This document shows positions 1-12,400 of a stretch of DNA of 64,000 nucleotides, one piece after another; within the stretch, counting starts at the first letter, position 1, and each line of letters starts with the position of its first letter. Made by a program: the position numbers and the translations under genes. A model generated the notes under the pieces. It was not told the DNA's origin. It searched no databases and saw only the letters and a program-made list of their open reading frames with translations. The stretch spans positions 38,635,733-38,699,732 of the forward strand of contig JALIRH010000002.1 of the NCBI GenBank assembly GCA_023055505.1, read 5' to 3'. This DNA is from Callipepla californica brunnescens. Its lineage: Eukaryota; Chordata; Aves; Galliformes; Odontophoridae.

Positions 1-2
1 TC

Positions 3-116
3 AAATTCTATAAGGACAGATTTTCTGCACAAAGAGCTCTTGAAGAACTGTATCATGGCGGCCCTACTGAGATAATTACAACTCTACATGAAGATTTGTA
101 CAAGTGCTTATTTTAA
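3..116 (+). other. short open frame at the left edge, unassigned
   Basis: Codons from position 3 read FYKDRFSAQRALEELYHGG then TEIITTLHEDLYKCLF before TAA at 114-116. A GTAAGG at 123 looks like a donor, but the TAA blocks joining to the next PRKDC exon in that frame. An open run of 37 codons is not rare by chance; it may also be an old retrocopy or an alternative exon. Confidence 0.25.
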
Positions 117-290
117 GCAGAAGTAAGGAATGTAGTTAGGAGGGCCTTTTCTTTTAAAGTCACTTTTATTTTTTGTTGTTGTTATTTCAGACTAGGTTAG
201 ACAAAATGCTAAGAAGCTGATTTATCAGTCTCACTTGTAATAATTACTGAACTGGCTATTAAATCGTTGGGTAATCTGTATGTTGTCCTT

Positions 291-327
291 GATTTGATTT
301 CATTTGATTTGATTTGATTTGATTTTT
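291..327. repeat. (GATTT)n pentanucleotide repeat
   Basis: About seven GATTT units with one C interruption, ending about 20 bases before the acceptor of the first PRKDC exon in the window. Confidence 0.93.
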
Positions 328-346
328 ATCTTTCTTTTTCCCAAAG

Positions 347-490
347 GTTTTACGACCTTATGCAAAGCAGTGGCTTGGTCCCATGTTGCAGCTGGTTGTT
401 TCTGGCAATAATGGAGGTGAAGGGATTCATTATATGGTAGTGGAAATAGCAGTTACTGTTCTTTCCTGGACAAGTGTAGCTACTCCCAAG
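347..490 (+). CDS. PRKDC: PRKDC exon, window residues 1-48
   Basis: Starts [10 protein letters not shown] and ends SVATPK. Both ends are phase 0; donor GTAAGG. The acceptor follows a TTTGA pentanucleotide repeat and a short pyrimidine run ending CCCAAAG. Helical-repeat part of the protein. Confidence 0.93.
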
Positions 491-3400
491 GTAAGGAAAC
501 ATAAAAGTTAATTTTTGCCATTGTAATGACTCATTGGTAAATAATGAGTGAGGTTTATTTTAATGCACTTCTAATCATTTTCTACATCAGTCTACTATTT
601 CATTTAAATACTAACTTTAAAAATAGCTGATTTACTTATTTGTAAAGAACAGAACATATGTTGGAGTTGCTATGTTTATTTGTGCTTCCATTTGCTGTAG
701 GGAAATATTAAGGATGAGATTTTGGCTAACAGATTGCTTGAATTCTTGATGAAGAATGCCTTTCATCAAAAACGAGCTGTGTTCAGACACAATCTGGAAA
801 TCATAAAGACAGTTATAGAGTGCTGGAAGAACTGTCTCTCCATACCTTACAGGTAAGCAGTTTAGAACTTTATTTTGTCAGTAATTGAAGAGTATTAGTC
901 GAATGTTATCAAAGCAGATAACAGGTAAATTCAGCTGCAACTGTAAATTTGTTGTCCCTAGAACTAACAGTAAAACTTCAGAACTGAACTCTCCAAAGGA
1001 TGAAATGTAATTTGTTTAAGCAAATTGAGTGAACATATAGAGAATTACAACAAGCAACAAAAGCGATAGTAATCTTTGTCAATACTGTAAAGATTCATAT
1101 CTAATACAACAACAAATACTTACTTTTTGTTTGAAATATTATTACTGATTACTACTGCATTCTTAATAAGACTTGTGATTTGAACTAGAGAATTTGTGTA
1201 GGCTGACAATCTAATCTGCAAAGACTTCTTCACTGAAGCTAATTTTTACTTCTGCTTTCTACTTTTCTGGTGGAAATGTATACAAGTGTGTGTATATATG
1301 TGCATTTATTTTCTACAGAGTTTTTGGGTTGTGTGTGTGTGTATATACACATGCGAAGAAAGTGACTTGGGGTTTGTCATATGTATCATTACTTTTGTTT
1401 TTATCCAACAGCTTAATATTTGATAAGTTTTCTAGTGGAGATCCTGATACAAAGGACAACTCAGTGGGAATTCAGCTGCTGGGAATTGTTCTAGCTAACA
1501 ATTTACCTCCCTTTGACCTGAAGTGTGAAATAGATCGTGTCAGGTGAGAAATGCAACTCATCAAAGAACGATTTTTCGTAAAAGTTCAAGATGAAGAGAA
1601 CCTCTTAACTTGCCAGCATAAAGTATCAGAGTTTTGTTGTTCATTTATTGGGAACTTTTTGATCCATCATCCCCCTGCTATAGTCTGTCACTGTGCTTTT
1701 TTATCTGCAAACTTGGTGATACCTTCTTAGTACAGGTACTAAGGAAACCAAGTAGGAAATGTGCCCTCCTTCATTTGTTGCTTGTTAACAGAGACAATTT
1801 TGTAGGTAAAGTGGTTATTAGTGGTCATCTTGGCCATACTGCCATGAAGTCATTGAAGTGATAAGGGAAACTTATCACTGCTGTGAAAACTTTAACCCTG
1901 AATATGGGAAGTGCAGACTTCAGGCTGCTTGGGAACTAGTTGACAGGATGCCCTGAGGAACTGCTTTTGAAGGCAGTGGGGTCTGTCAGTGCTGGTCACT
2001 TCTTAAACATCAATGTCAGAAGTTAAGTAGGCAGAGCAGTAGGCAGACTTGTCTGAGTAGACTTCTAGAGCTTATGTGGAAAAAAAAATAGTGTATGGTC
2101 ATTGGGAGCAAGGTCGAGCAGCATGGGAATACTGCAGAAATGCTGATTGATGTTGCGGGGAGAAAACCTGTGTGGCCAGAGTGCAGTCAGAGTAGATGCT
2201 GGCCAATTCTGTGAAGAAAAACAAAAAGGGCTTCTTTAAAAATGTTAACACCAAAAGATGACCAGAGATAACATTGGTCTGTTACTTCATGAGATTGGTC
2301 ACCTCACAAGTAGGGACACAGATAAAGCAGAGACATTTAGTGCCTTCTTTACATGTCTGCAACACTGGCAATGTGTTCTGGAATCTCTGGAGCCCTGAGT
2401 TGGAAGACTCTGACTGCAGTAATAGTAAATTCTCAGCCAGATACATATTTGTGCAGAACTTCAGGCTCTGGCTTGATGCATATAAAACCATGGGGCCTGA
2501 TGGGATTCATCCCGGAGTATGAAAAGCTGGCTGATGTCATTGTGAGACCTCTATCAATTATTTTTCAATAACCTTGAGAACTGGGAGAGGTCCCACTTAA
2601 CTGGAAGCTGACAAACATCATCACAGTTTTCAAGATGGACAAGAATGTCCTAGTAATTACAGGTGGCCTCACCTCCGGCACCGGGTGTGGGTTTGGGTGC
2701 ACAATATGAGAAGGGCATAGAAGTTTTAGAAAGCATATAGAGAAAGGCTACCAAAATGGTGAAGGGTCTGGAGGGTAGAGTGTATGAGGAGCAGCTCTGG
2801 TTTATTCAGCCCTGAGCAGAGGAAGCTGAGGGGAGGCCTCATGGTGTCTGCAGCTCCTCTAAGGGAGTGGAGGGCCCTCCTATTCTAGCAGTACTACTAT
2901 AGGCAGTGCTGTGCTCTGTTCTCTGCTGACAGTGGCAGAATCAGAGGGAATGGCATGGAGCTGTGCCGGGGAGGGTCGGAAGGGGTGAGGAAAAGGTTCT
3001 GCACCAGAGGGCAGTGGGCACGGAACAGGCTGCCCAGGGTGGTGATCACAGCCCCGAGCTGCTGGAGAGAAGAAATATGGTTTGAATTTTGGGTGGTCCT
3101 GTGTGGAGCCAGGAGTTAGACTTCATGATCCTCATGTATCCCCTCTAACTTGAGATATTCTGTGGATTTATGAAATGCAGAGCTAATTTATTTTAGAAAA
3201 TACTGAGAAGGGTAGGATGGATGGAGTGGTGGCTTGTAACACATCTGCTTTTTGTGTTAGGTATTTTCAAGCTCTGATCAGTAACATGGGCTTATTACGG
3301 TATAAAGAAGTTTATGCTGCTGCAGCAGAAGTGTTGGGACTTGCTCTTCAATATATCGCTGAGAGGCAAAATGTAAGTAACTGTATTTGGTGTGTGACCA

Positions 3401-6400
3401 TTACTGTCTTAAATATGTATACATCTTTTATATGGCTACTAAGTTCAGCTACAAAAATGAAAGTTTTTAGAACCCAGCAGCCTTTGTACAACAGACCAAA
3501 AGGTTAATCGGGATGAAAAAAGCTTTTGATCACACAAAGAGCTGAGTTTATGCCCTAATGTTTTGGAGCTAGAGGTGAATGGGCTTTGTTCAGCTCCTCC
3601 ATTTCAGCAACACTGGTGTGTTACAAGTTTTGGGATCTCTTCTTGTTTTTGTTTTTTTTTTTTTTTTTTATTAAAAAAGGAAAGTTGGAAGTTGGAAGGT
3701 TTAGGGCTGCATTTTGAATATTTGTATCTGAGGATGTTTAGTAACTGGCAAGTTTTGGCATAAGATGCTAGGGTACTATATTTAATTTTGAGCTGTTAGA
3801 GCTCATGTGGATAATGAATCCACTTGTTTTTAGAGAGTGGATGAAGTGAATGCAAACCTGTTACTCACTGAATTTTATATTACTGGCACCAAGGGATAGT
3901 ACTTGATGTCCACAGAAATCAGTTTGAGACAGATACTGGAAGTGTCTCTTTACAGAACTGTAAAGTTATCACAGGGGGTTCTGGAGGTAAGTGACATCAG
4001 CAGGTTCAAAAAGAAATTAGGCAAATGTGTGCTCGAAAGAAGTCTACTGACTGCTTTTGAAAGCAGTAGGCAACAACATATACTCTAAGAGCTAATAATG
4101 GATACATGCTGGAATGTGTGAGAGGAAAAAAAAAGACACAACCCTGCCAGGCTTATGAACTTCTCTTAAATATCATTCTGTAACCGCTACTACGGAAATA
4201 CCAAGTTATTGGCTCGGTGGATTATTACTCCAGTCTTGCAGGATATTCCCACATTATTCCCCTCTAGATTGCACTCTCTTTGTTCTTTTACAGCTTCTAG
4301 AGCACATTTCCTGAATTGAATTCCTGCAATCTCCTGTTGCTTTTAATGGAACTTGAAAAAACTATATTTTGAATAAAGTAGCAAAGATTGCTGCTTCATA
4401 CACTAAATGTCTTTGATAAAAATGCCTTATTCTCACATTCACTAGGTGGAAATCTGTCATAATAGTTATTATTTATATAAGCTTGTATTTGATAGTGAAG
4501 ATTTTGGTTCAAAACCAAAGAAAGCTCAGAAGGGCACTGTGAAATGGTCGTGTTTCAGCAAGACATCTTCTGTGCAGCAGCCATGAAGCACCATGAGGGC
4601 AGTATGAAGCAGGTGAATCTTACCTAGCAAAGTGCAGTATAAACAAAGCAGTACAGCAGCAATACTGTGCATCATTAAAGTGGTTATCAATTTCATGACT
4701 ATGCATGTCATACTGTCTTTCTAATTGTCAGATACTTGAAGATCCAGTTTATGATTGTGTCATAAAGCAATTAAAACATCATCAGAACACCCAACAGGAT
4801 AAGTTTATAATATGCTTGAATAAAATCGTTAAGAATTTTCCTCCTCTCGCTGACAGGTATGTCATGATTTACATGTTGAATTCATTGTAGATCTAGAACA
4901 GTAATAGAAACTATCTTGCTTTTCTTCACGGGCTTATGTTCTTGTTAAGGTTTATGAATGCAGTATTCTTTTTGATACCAAAACTTCATGGTGTGATGAA
5001 AAACTACTGCCTGGAAGTAATTATGTGCCGAGCGGAGGAAATACCTGATCTCTATTTGCAGTTAAAGAGTAAAGACTTCATCCAGATCATGAAACACAGG
5101 TAAGTGGTCGCATAGTTATAAGTGTGAATAAATACTCTGAGCTTTTTGTAGCCATCACAGGCAGTGTTATCAAAAAATTTACACCTCCAGATGTTTTTGG
5201 TGGTCATGTTTGGCTTTGCTCATTGCTCTCATAGTTGGAGCAAATGGAATCTGAGCGTTAAGTGTAAGATAGGTAACTCAGTGTGAAAAACAAATGAAAA
5301 ATCCTATATAACATGAAGGTGAGATGTCAGCTGCTATTCACTAGGGTGAGAATTTCACCTTTAGCATGTATTGCCTTAGCTTTATTCTTACTTCTAGGTT
5401 GAACTCTACAGTATTTACCTGAAGCTCTTTACTTGAAAGCAGATACTGGTAAAATCTGAGCTGATCTCTGTGTAGCAATGGAAAGAAAAACAAGGTAATA
5501 ATTTTTAATTTAATTCTTCTTTTCTACCCTGTTCTCATCTTTAGGGATGATGAAAGACAAAGGGTTTGTTTGGATATAATATACAAGATGCTGTCTGCAC
5601 TCAAACCACCAGAACTTAAAGAACTTCTTCCTGGAGTGACCGGGTTCATTTCTCACCCTTCTGTAGTATGTCGACAGCGCATGTATGACATTCTGATGTG
5701 GATTTATGATAATTACAGGTATGTATTCACTGCAGATGTTGTCTTTCAGTGGTTTGAAAGCACTTGTTAACATTGTCTTCCAACTTCATGTCCCTCTGTG
5801 AAGGATTTTCTAGTTCTCACAGATGGCTCCTGTGGGTTGCTTCAGACCTTCTTTTGTGGTGATTTTATTGTTTAAACTAAGGGACAAAGGCTTGGACCTA
5901 AACTTAAGCCCAAAACTAGAATGGTGCATTAACACAGCACAGTGATGTAAAAAAAACTTAGGTTTGATGCTCTTGCTTTTTTTTTTTTCCCTTTTTCTGG
6001 TGTTCACAGCTGTAGTAAGAATTGTATGCTGTAGAAATTTGGTTGTAGTTAGGAGATGAATTAAGGCACTTTGGCATGATCTTGATCTGTTCAGTCTGAT
6101 GGTATGAGGATGTTCCTTCTATTTGACTTTTAAAATGGTGTATGACTGTCCTTGAAGGAGGATGCAGTTGGTTGTGCTGTGTTGTTGGGTTCTGTTGTGT
6201 GCACTTGCCCAAGATAACCGTGTACTGTTAGAATGGATGATTCTGGTGATGAACATGCAGGGAGTTTTACTGCAGTATCTCTTGGGAAAAGACCACCACT
6301 TTTTTTTTTCCTGTTTTAACCTTGCTAACCCAGCATTGCTTCTGTTGGGCCTTTATAATGAAAACCTATTTTTCAGCTTTCTCATTTGTATTTTTTCTAA

Positions 6401-9400
6401 GTAGCGGAGAGGCAAGCCACTTCTGGGAATGAAGACAAAATTGTTGTCATGCCAAGTTGAGATTTTTTTTTTTTTAATAAGGGCAGTTCCTCCTTTTATT
6501 CCTCATCCTCTTGTTTGTTATTTTCTTTAATGGGTTGTTTGAGAGAAATCTCTAAGAGACGTTTTTCTCTTAACGTCAGTGATCCAGAAAGCCAAACAGA
6601 TGGTGATTCTCAGGAAGTACTCGGACTGGTGAAAGAAGTTCTGCTTCAGGGACTCATTGATGAGAATGCTGAACTGCAGTGAGTAAACAGTGTTGTGACG
6701 ACTGAAGTAATAAGTCCTCAAGTTGCTCCTCCTTTCTTTATAAGAATCAATAATTAGATATTGATACCTAAGATATTTTAATGTAAAAGAACAGCATTAA
6801 GATAATGCTACCTCCTTTTCTTGCAGTGAGTTAATTTATAAAATTGTGTCCCACAGCTTATAGTGAATCACAGAACTTTTAAGCAAATCTGTAAGCTGTG
6901 GAAAAACTGTTTCACAGGGTTGGTCCTAACTCTGTGTTAACATTGGGAAGTTTTAGAGCAAGGCCCTCATTGTACACAGATGCATAAATAGATTTGGTGT
7001 TGGAGGATATTGATTTTTTTTTTTTTGTGAAGCAGAAGATAGGAGATCTCTGTGCTTAATCACCCATAGCACTTCTATAGAGGGAAACAATATAATTACT
7101 TATTTTTTAAGAGTAAACCTTTATAATATCAGTTAAATGGTGCAGAGCATGGGAGATGAATGTGGAAGTCCATGTACTTCAATGGAAGATCCCTGGCATG
7201 AAAAGTGTAATTGTTGACATTGTTATTGTTTTATTTAAAATTGACCTCTTTTTATAATGTCACATTTCTGTTTGCAGATACGAATGAGTAAATTAATTCT
7301 TTGTTGTTACAGATTAATTGTTAGGAATTTTTGGAGCAATGAGACAAGACTACCTGCGAATATTCTTGATCGTATGCTGATGTTGTTAAGTTCTTTATAT
7401 TCTGCCAAGATTGAAACACAGTATTTAAGTCTAATCACAAATTTTCTGCTTGAAATGACAAGCAAAAGCCCAGATTATTCCAGAAAAATATTTGAGCATC
7501 CACTATCTGAATGCAAATTTCAGGTGAGTAGTAGTGACGTGTTATCCTGTGCACAACTTTGTGACAAATTCCCTAATGTAGCTGCTGCTTTGACAAGAAC
7601 GACAGGGTGAAGGCGACTGAAAGTGTGTTTTTGGAATTCATAGTTAACCCAGAAATGTTGCAGGTGTTATGTATGGTAAACTTTTAAATCAACCTTGAGC
7701 TAACCAGTCCAAATTTCAGCAAGCTTTTTTGCTGAGCTGCGGGGAGGGTTTATGTGTTGGTTGTTTTTTGTGGTTTTTTTTAATACCATGTGTCCAGGAT
7801 GTTTTAGATTCTGTACTTCCATTTCTGCTCCTCTATCTTTCAAAGGTAAAAAGCCTCCACTGTTATTGTTCTTATTACTTTTTGTGTGTCTTTATAGGAC
7901 TTTGTCATTGATTCCAGTTGGCGTTATCGAAGTACCATGCTCACACCTATGTTTGTGGAGACTCAAGCTTCACAGAGTACTAACAGGAATTTATCACAAG
8001 AAAGATCCCTTTCCATTTCTGGGTCAGTTGGTGGTCAAGTGAGGGCTACCCAAAGGCAGTATGAATTTACACCTACACAGAATATCAGTAAGTCCAGACT
8101 AGGAGCCTCTGAAATTTTGTTGCTTACTGTAAGAATGATTCCATTCTTTTCATTCCTGTTGTGTGTGAATTTTTAATGCAGAAGTGTAAATGCACTTAAT
8201 ACTTAGTATTCAAGAGCTTTTATTTTTTGATGAGGAAAAAAACGTATTCATGTTTTTATTGGTCTGATACACTTTTAATGTTCTGCCTAATGTAGAAATG
8301 TTTCTTGCCATCTGTTCTGCTTAGGAACACTGGGAATTATATTTTTAGAGGAGGGAAATGATGTGCTTCATAGAAGTTTACATTTGGGTTATGCTGATGT
8401 GTTACTCTTCTACTTTTTTTCTTTAAAGGTGGTAGAAGTTCTTTTAATTGGCTAACTGGAAACAGCATTGACACTTTGGCAGAGTATACAGTTCCTTCTT
8501 CTGAGTCTTTGTCTTCATCTATGCTGTTAGTTAACAAACGAAGTGAAAAGTTTAAACAAGCAGCCTTTAAACCAGTGGGGCCAGATTTTGGGAAAAAAAA
8601 GCTGGGTTTACCTGGAGATAAGGTGGACAGCAAGACTAAAGGTGCGTAGGCCTTACAGTGCAATTTCGACATTACCTTTCAGTCATCTTTGCCAGTTATT
8701 CGCCTGACAGTCTTTTACCGTTCTATCTGTAGTTGAATTTTACAGATCTGGTTTCCGGGAGTGTGTGTTGGTAGCAGTACAAATTAAGGCAAAAAGTTAG
8801 GATTGTACTAAGTATTGCCAAAACTGTGTGTTGCGAGGTGAAAGAACTGACTCCTTAAGGTGATGTTCTATTTTATGCCTAGGTATAGATGAACGAGCAG
8901 AAATTTTAAGACTGCGGAGACGTTTCTTGAAGGACCAAGAGAAAGTTAGTCTGATTTATGCTAGAAAAGGTGTGGCTGAACAGAAAAGAGAAAAGGTTTG
9001 TCATTTCAGTTAAGTTTAAAACCTTGTCTCAGTGCCATCTACAGTCTTTTCTTTATCTCTAAAAGTAATTGTGTGAAGAAGGGGTAAGTATAAGATACTC
9101 ACTGCTACTGTAACAGATTTAGAAGGTTTTATTTGAAAATCATGCTATTTTTGTGCTTAAAGCTATATTATGATATTTGACAAGAGCAAGAATAGAGCTA
9201 GGTAACACTTCTATTCTTCCACTTAGTGTGTACGAAGTGATTTTATGTGATGGAATCACTAGTAACAAAGGGAGATGTTCACAGTAGAAGCTCTTCATGG
9301 TTGTTGTCCCAGAAACCTCAAAGTAGGAGAACTCTGCAGAAGTAGTTGGGGAACATTATCCATTGTCTGAAGGTAAACTCAAAAACGTGATACAGCCGAT

Positions 9401-12400
9401 GGGCTAACGTGAACTGTTAAGGACTCTTAATCTGAAGGAAGCTCAGTAAATAATAAGTATTTACTGAGTATTTATTAAAGCCAAGAACTTGGTACTGTAT
9501 GAATTTCTTGGTTCTTACATATTCATGATTAATTTAAATACACTGTAGCAGTTTTTCAAAGGTTTGTGTGAGTAAAATAGCAGGTATTATAATCCAAAAA
9601 TGATAGCAGTTAAACAAGAACAAGGGAATCCAGGATTGAGAATTTTTGAGACATACTTGTAATTCTTTGCAGCTGCAGACAGCTGTGTAAGTTGAATGTA
9701 TATCTGGAAGAACCACACAAACACCTATTTTTGTCAGTTTGTTTACTTGTAGACCAAAGTTCCCCTTTCCTCCCACTCTGGAAGAGAAAGAACCTATAAA
9801 TAAAATGTTCAGCATGACAGTCCAAAAACAAATGAAGAAAATCTGGTGTTCCACACCAAAAGGCTGGAGACCATGAATGTAGCCAAGACCCCTTAAACTT
9901 TCCAAGACATCTATTGCACGTTAACACATGTGGATCTCTGTGCCATATGTTAGTACCATACCTGACAGGACAACAGGAAAATGTAGATCCTGAGCAAAAA
10001 AGTATTTGGAGGTAGCTTTCGCAAAGCCCTAATTCCTCCCAGCATATTTCTCTTGGAAGTTTTTTGAAAATCATCCCTTTCAAGTGGCACAGAAAAGAAC
10101 GGTTTCAAATGACAACATCCAAAATGTTTTAAGAGAATTAAAAATAGTCAAGCTTTCTTTTTTCTTCTTCCATTATGTCAGTGTATGCTTCCATCCACCA
10201 TCTGCTGGTTTCACTGGTAAAGGCAAGAGTTACAAGTAAAATTCTGGGCTCTAAACTCACTGTTTATTACTTTATAGCCAGCCTGTGCTGAGGGGAAAAG
10301 AAAAAGAAGGTCGTGTATATATATGTTAGTAATTCTTCTTCAATTTAAAGGTATTTTTTCAAGCCTGAGCAACAGACAAGGCTGCTTTTTGACAACTAGT
10401 TTACAAAAGTTTTATTACAGTTAGGTTTAAGTTTGACTAGGAAGCAGTTCTTCCAAATCATCCTCCTTCCTTTCCCTTCTTATCCCACTGTGTGAAATAA
10501 AACAGTCACTTTATCAGACTCATGTTACTTTGCTCATGTTTGGCCAGGCTCTGAGAACCTTCATCTAATCGAGTGGTGTGACTCAGCTGGCAGACACTAA
10601 TTTACTACACTGTAATAGCTCGCTGGCTTTCAATAGTAATTATTCTGTTTTTTAAAAATATATATTAAAAAAAAACAACACTTCAGTATTATGTGTATGG
10701 AAGCAGGAACTACAGGGCATTAATATTAAAAGTTAATGGCTGAAGTAACTCTGTGGAAGAGGCTTTGGAGTTTTTGACTAGGGTTATTTTGCATCTAACT
10801 ATATTTCAGGTTTAAAGTATTTGTTTAATAATCATGGCAGAAGCTTATAGAACACTTCAAAAATACTGTTGCTTATTGTGTCTTGTCCAGATACAACTCT
10901 TTCTAATTAATAAGACTTTTTTCTTGACATGAGCAATGCATTTCAAGTGAATTGCTCATTCATTTATTTATTTTTTTTAACGTGAGCAGGAGATGAAATC
11001 TGAGCTGAAGATGAAGTTTGATGGCCAGGTTACTTTGTACAGAAGTTACCGTGTAGGAGACCTTCCTGACATCCAGATTGAACACTGCAGCCTGATTGCC
11101 CCTCTACAGGGCCTCGCCCAGGTCTGTCTGCTTTTCAAATGCCATTTTGAAGTTGTTTATTTTAGTAGGAACAATGATGTGTGGTTGGGCAACTGCTTTC
11201 AAAATTGAGTTGTTGTTTTCTTGTCAGCCACCATGATGTGCTTTCAAAGAGCCTGTTTTCAGGGACAGTGTTTCTCCTACCCCTGAGCTGCTGTGGTGAT
11301 AAGAGAAGATGCCTTCTAAGTTGCCTCACCTGTGCAGTTGAACACAAAGGAGCTGAGATATCAGCTGTCATTGCCTCTGAGTTCAGACTGTGTTTTTTAA
11401 GAGACATTATTGGGAAAGGACATCTTGCTGCATAATAACAAAATTGTCACTTCCATTCTTTCACGTGGCTGCTGTGGTAAAAGTAAAGGTGAAATTGCTG
11501 TGGATGGACTGGACATAGACAAGTCAGTAAAGCTGATCCAGTATTCCTCTTTTTATCTGGGAACAGCAGAAACTATAAGCTGAACTTTTACTTTGCATTG
11601 TTTGAGAAGTCACAGTATTCCTTATTATCTTTGTATTTAATTCCTTTTGTTGGTCTCTTATTTCTGTTAGAAGGATGAAGCAGTGCAATCATGAGTTATC
11701 TGTACAACATTAGATCAGGAATCAGACCAAACACCAGTCCTGTGATAGACCAGTGTATGGGATTGTAGTACATTTGCAAGTGTGTTTCTAGGTTGAAGAA
11801 ATGCCTTTAAATCTCAGATGACACCATCTATGTCCACATATCTCTCTCTGGATTTTCCTCACACATTGATGTCTTCTGAGGTTTTTTTGTTTATTTCTCC
11901 TGAGGCCCTTTTCACTGACTGTGGTGTCCATAAGATGATGTTGAATGACTGATTCCTGTAGCAGGAATTGTGAATATGTGAAAACTATACATTCTTTCCT
12001 GGCCACCAATACCCTGGCACGAAACCTACATTGTCTTCCAGATCGTGCAGAAGAACTAAGACAGTTTTAATTTGTTGTATAGAAAGTTTGAAATCATTCC
12101 CAGTATAGAAGCTGGGCACACCAGAGCAATTTTTCCACTCCCAAACAGCATCCACATAGGAGCCAGGTTACAGGATGTTTCATGTTTCTTAGTTTAATTA
12201 TTACTTTACTGTGTCACAGCAGAATTCAGTGACTGTATTGCTTTTCTTATGATTTACAGAGAGATCCAACATTTGCAAAGCAGCTTTTCAGCAGTTTGTT
12301 TGGTGGAATTTTTCATGAGGTGGAAAAGTCTAAAATTCCTTCTGAGAAAAAAGTCATCATCCAGAAGCTGCTGAAGAACTTCAATCATTTCCTTAGTACA

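Noticed and set aside
9534..10083. 123- and 157-codon - strand frames in a PRKDC intron
   Set aside because: They overlap each other in different frames, have no recognised family and no splice context; AT-rich intron noise is the simpler reading.
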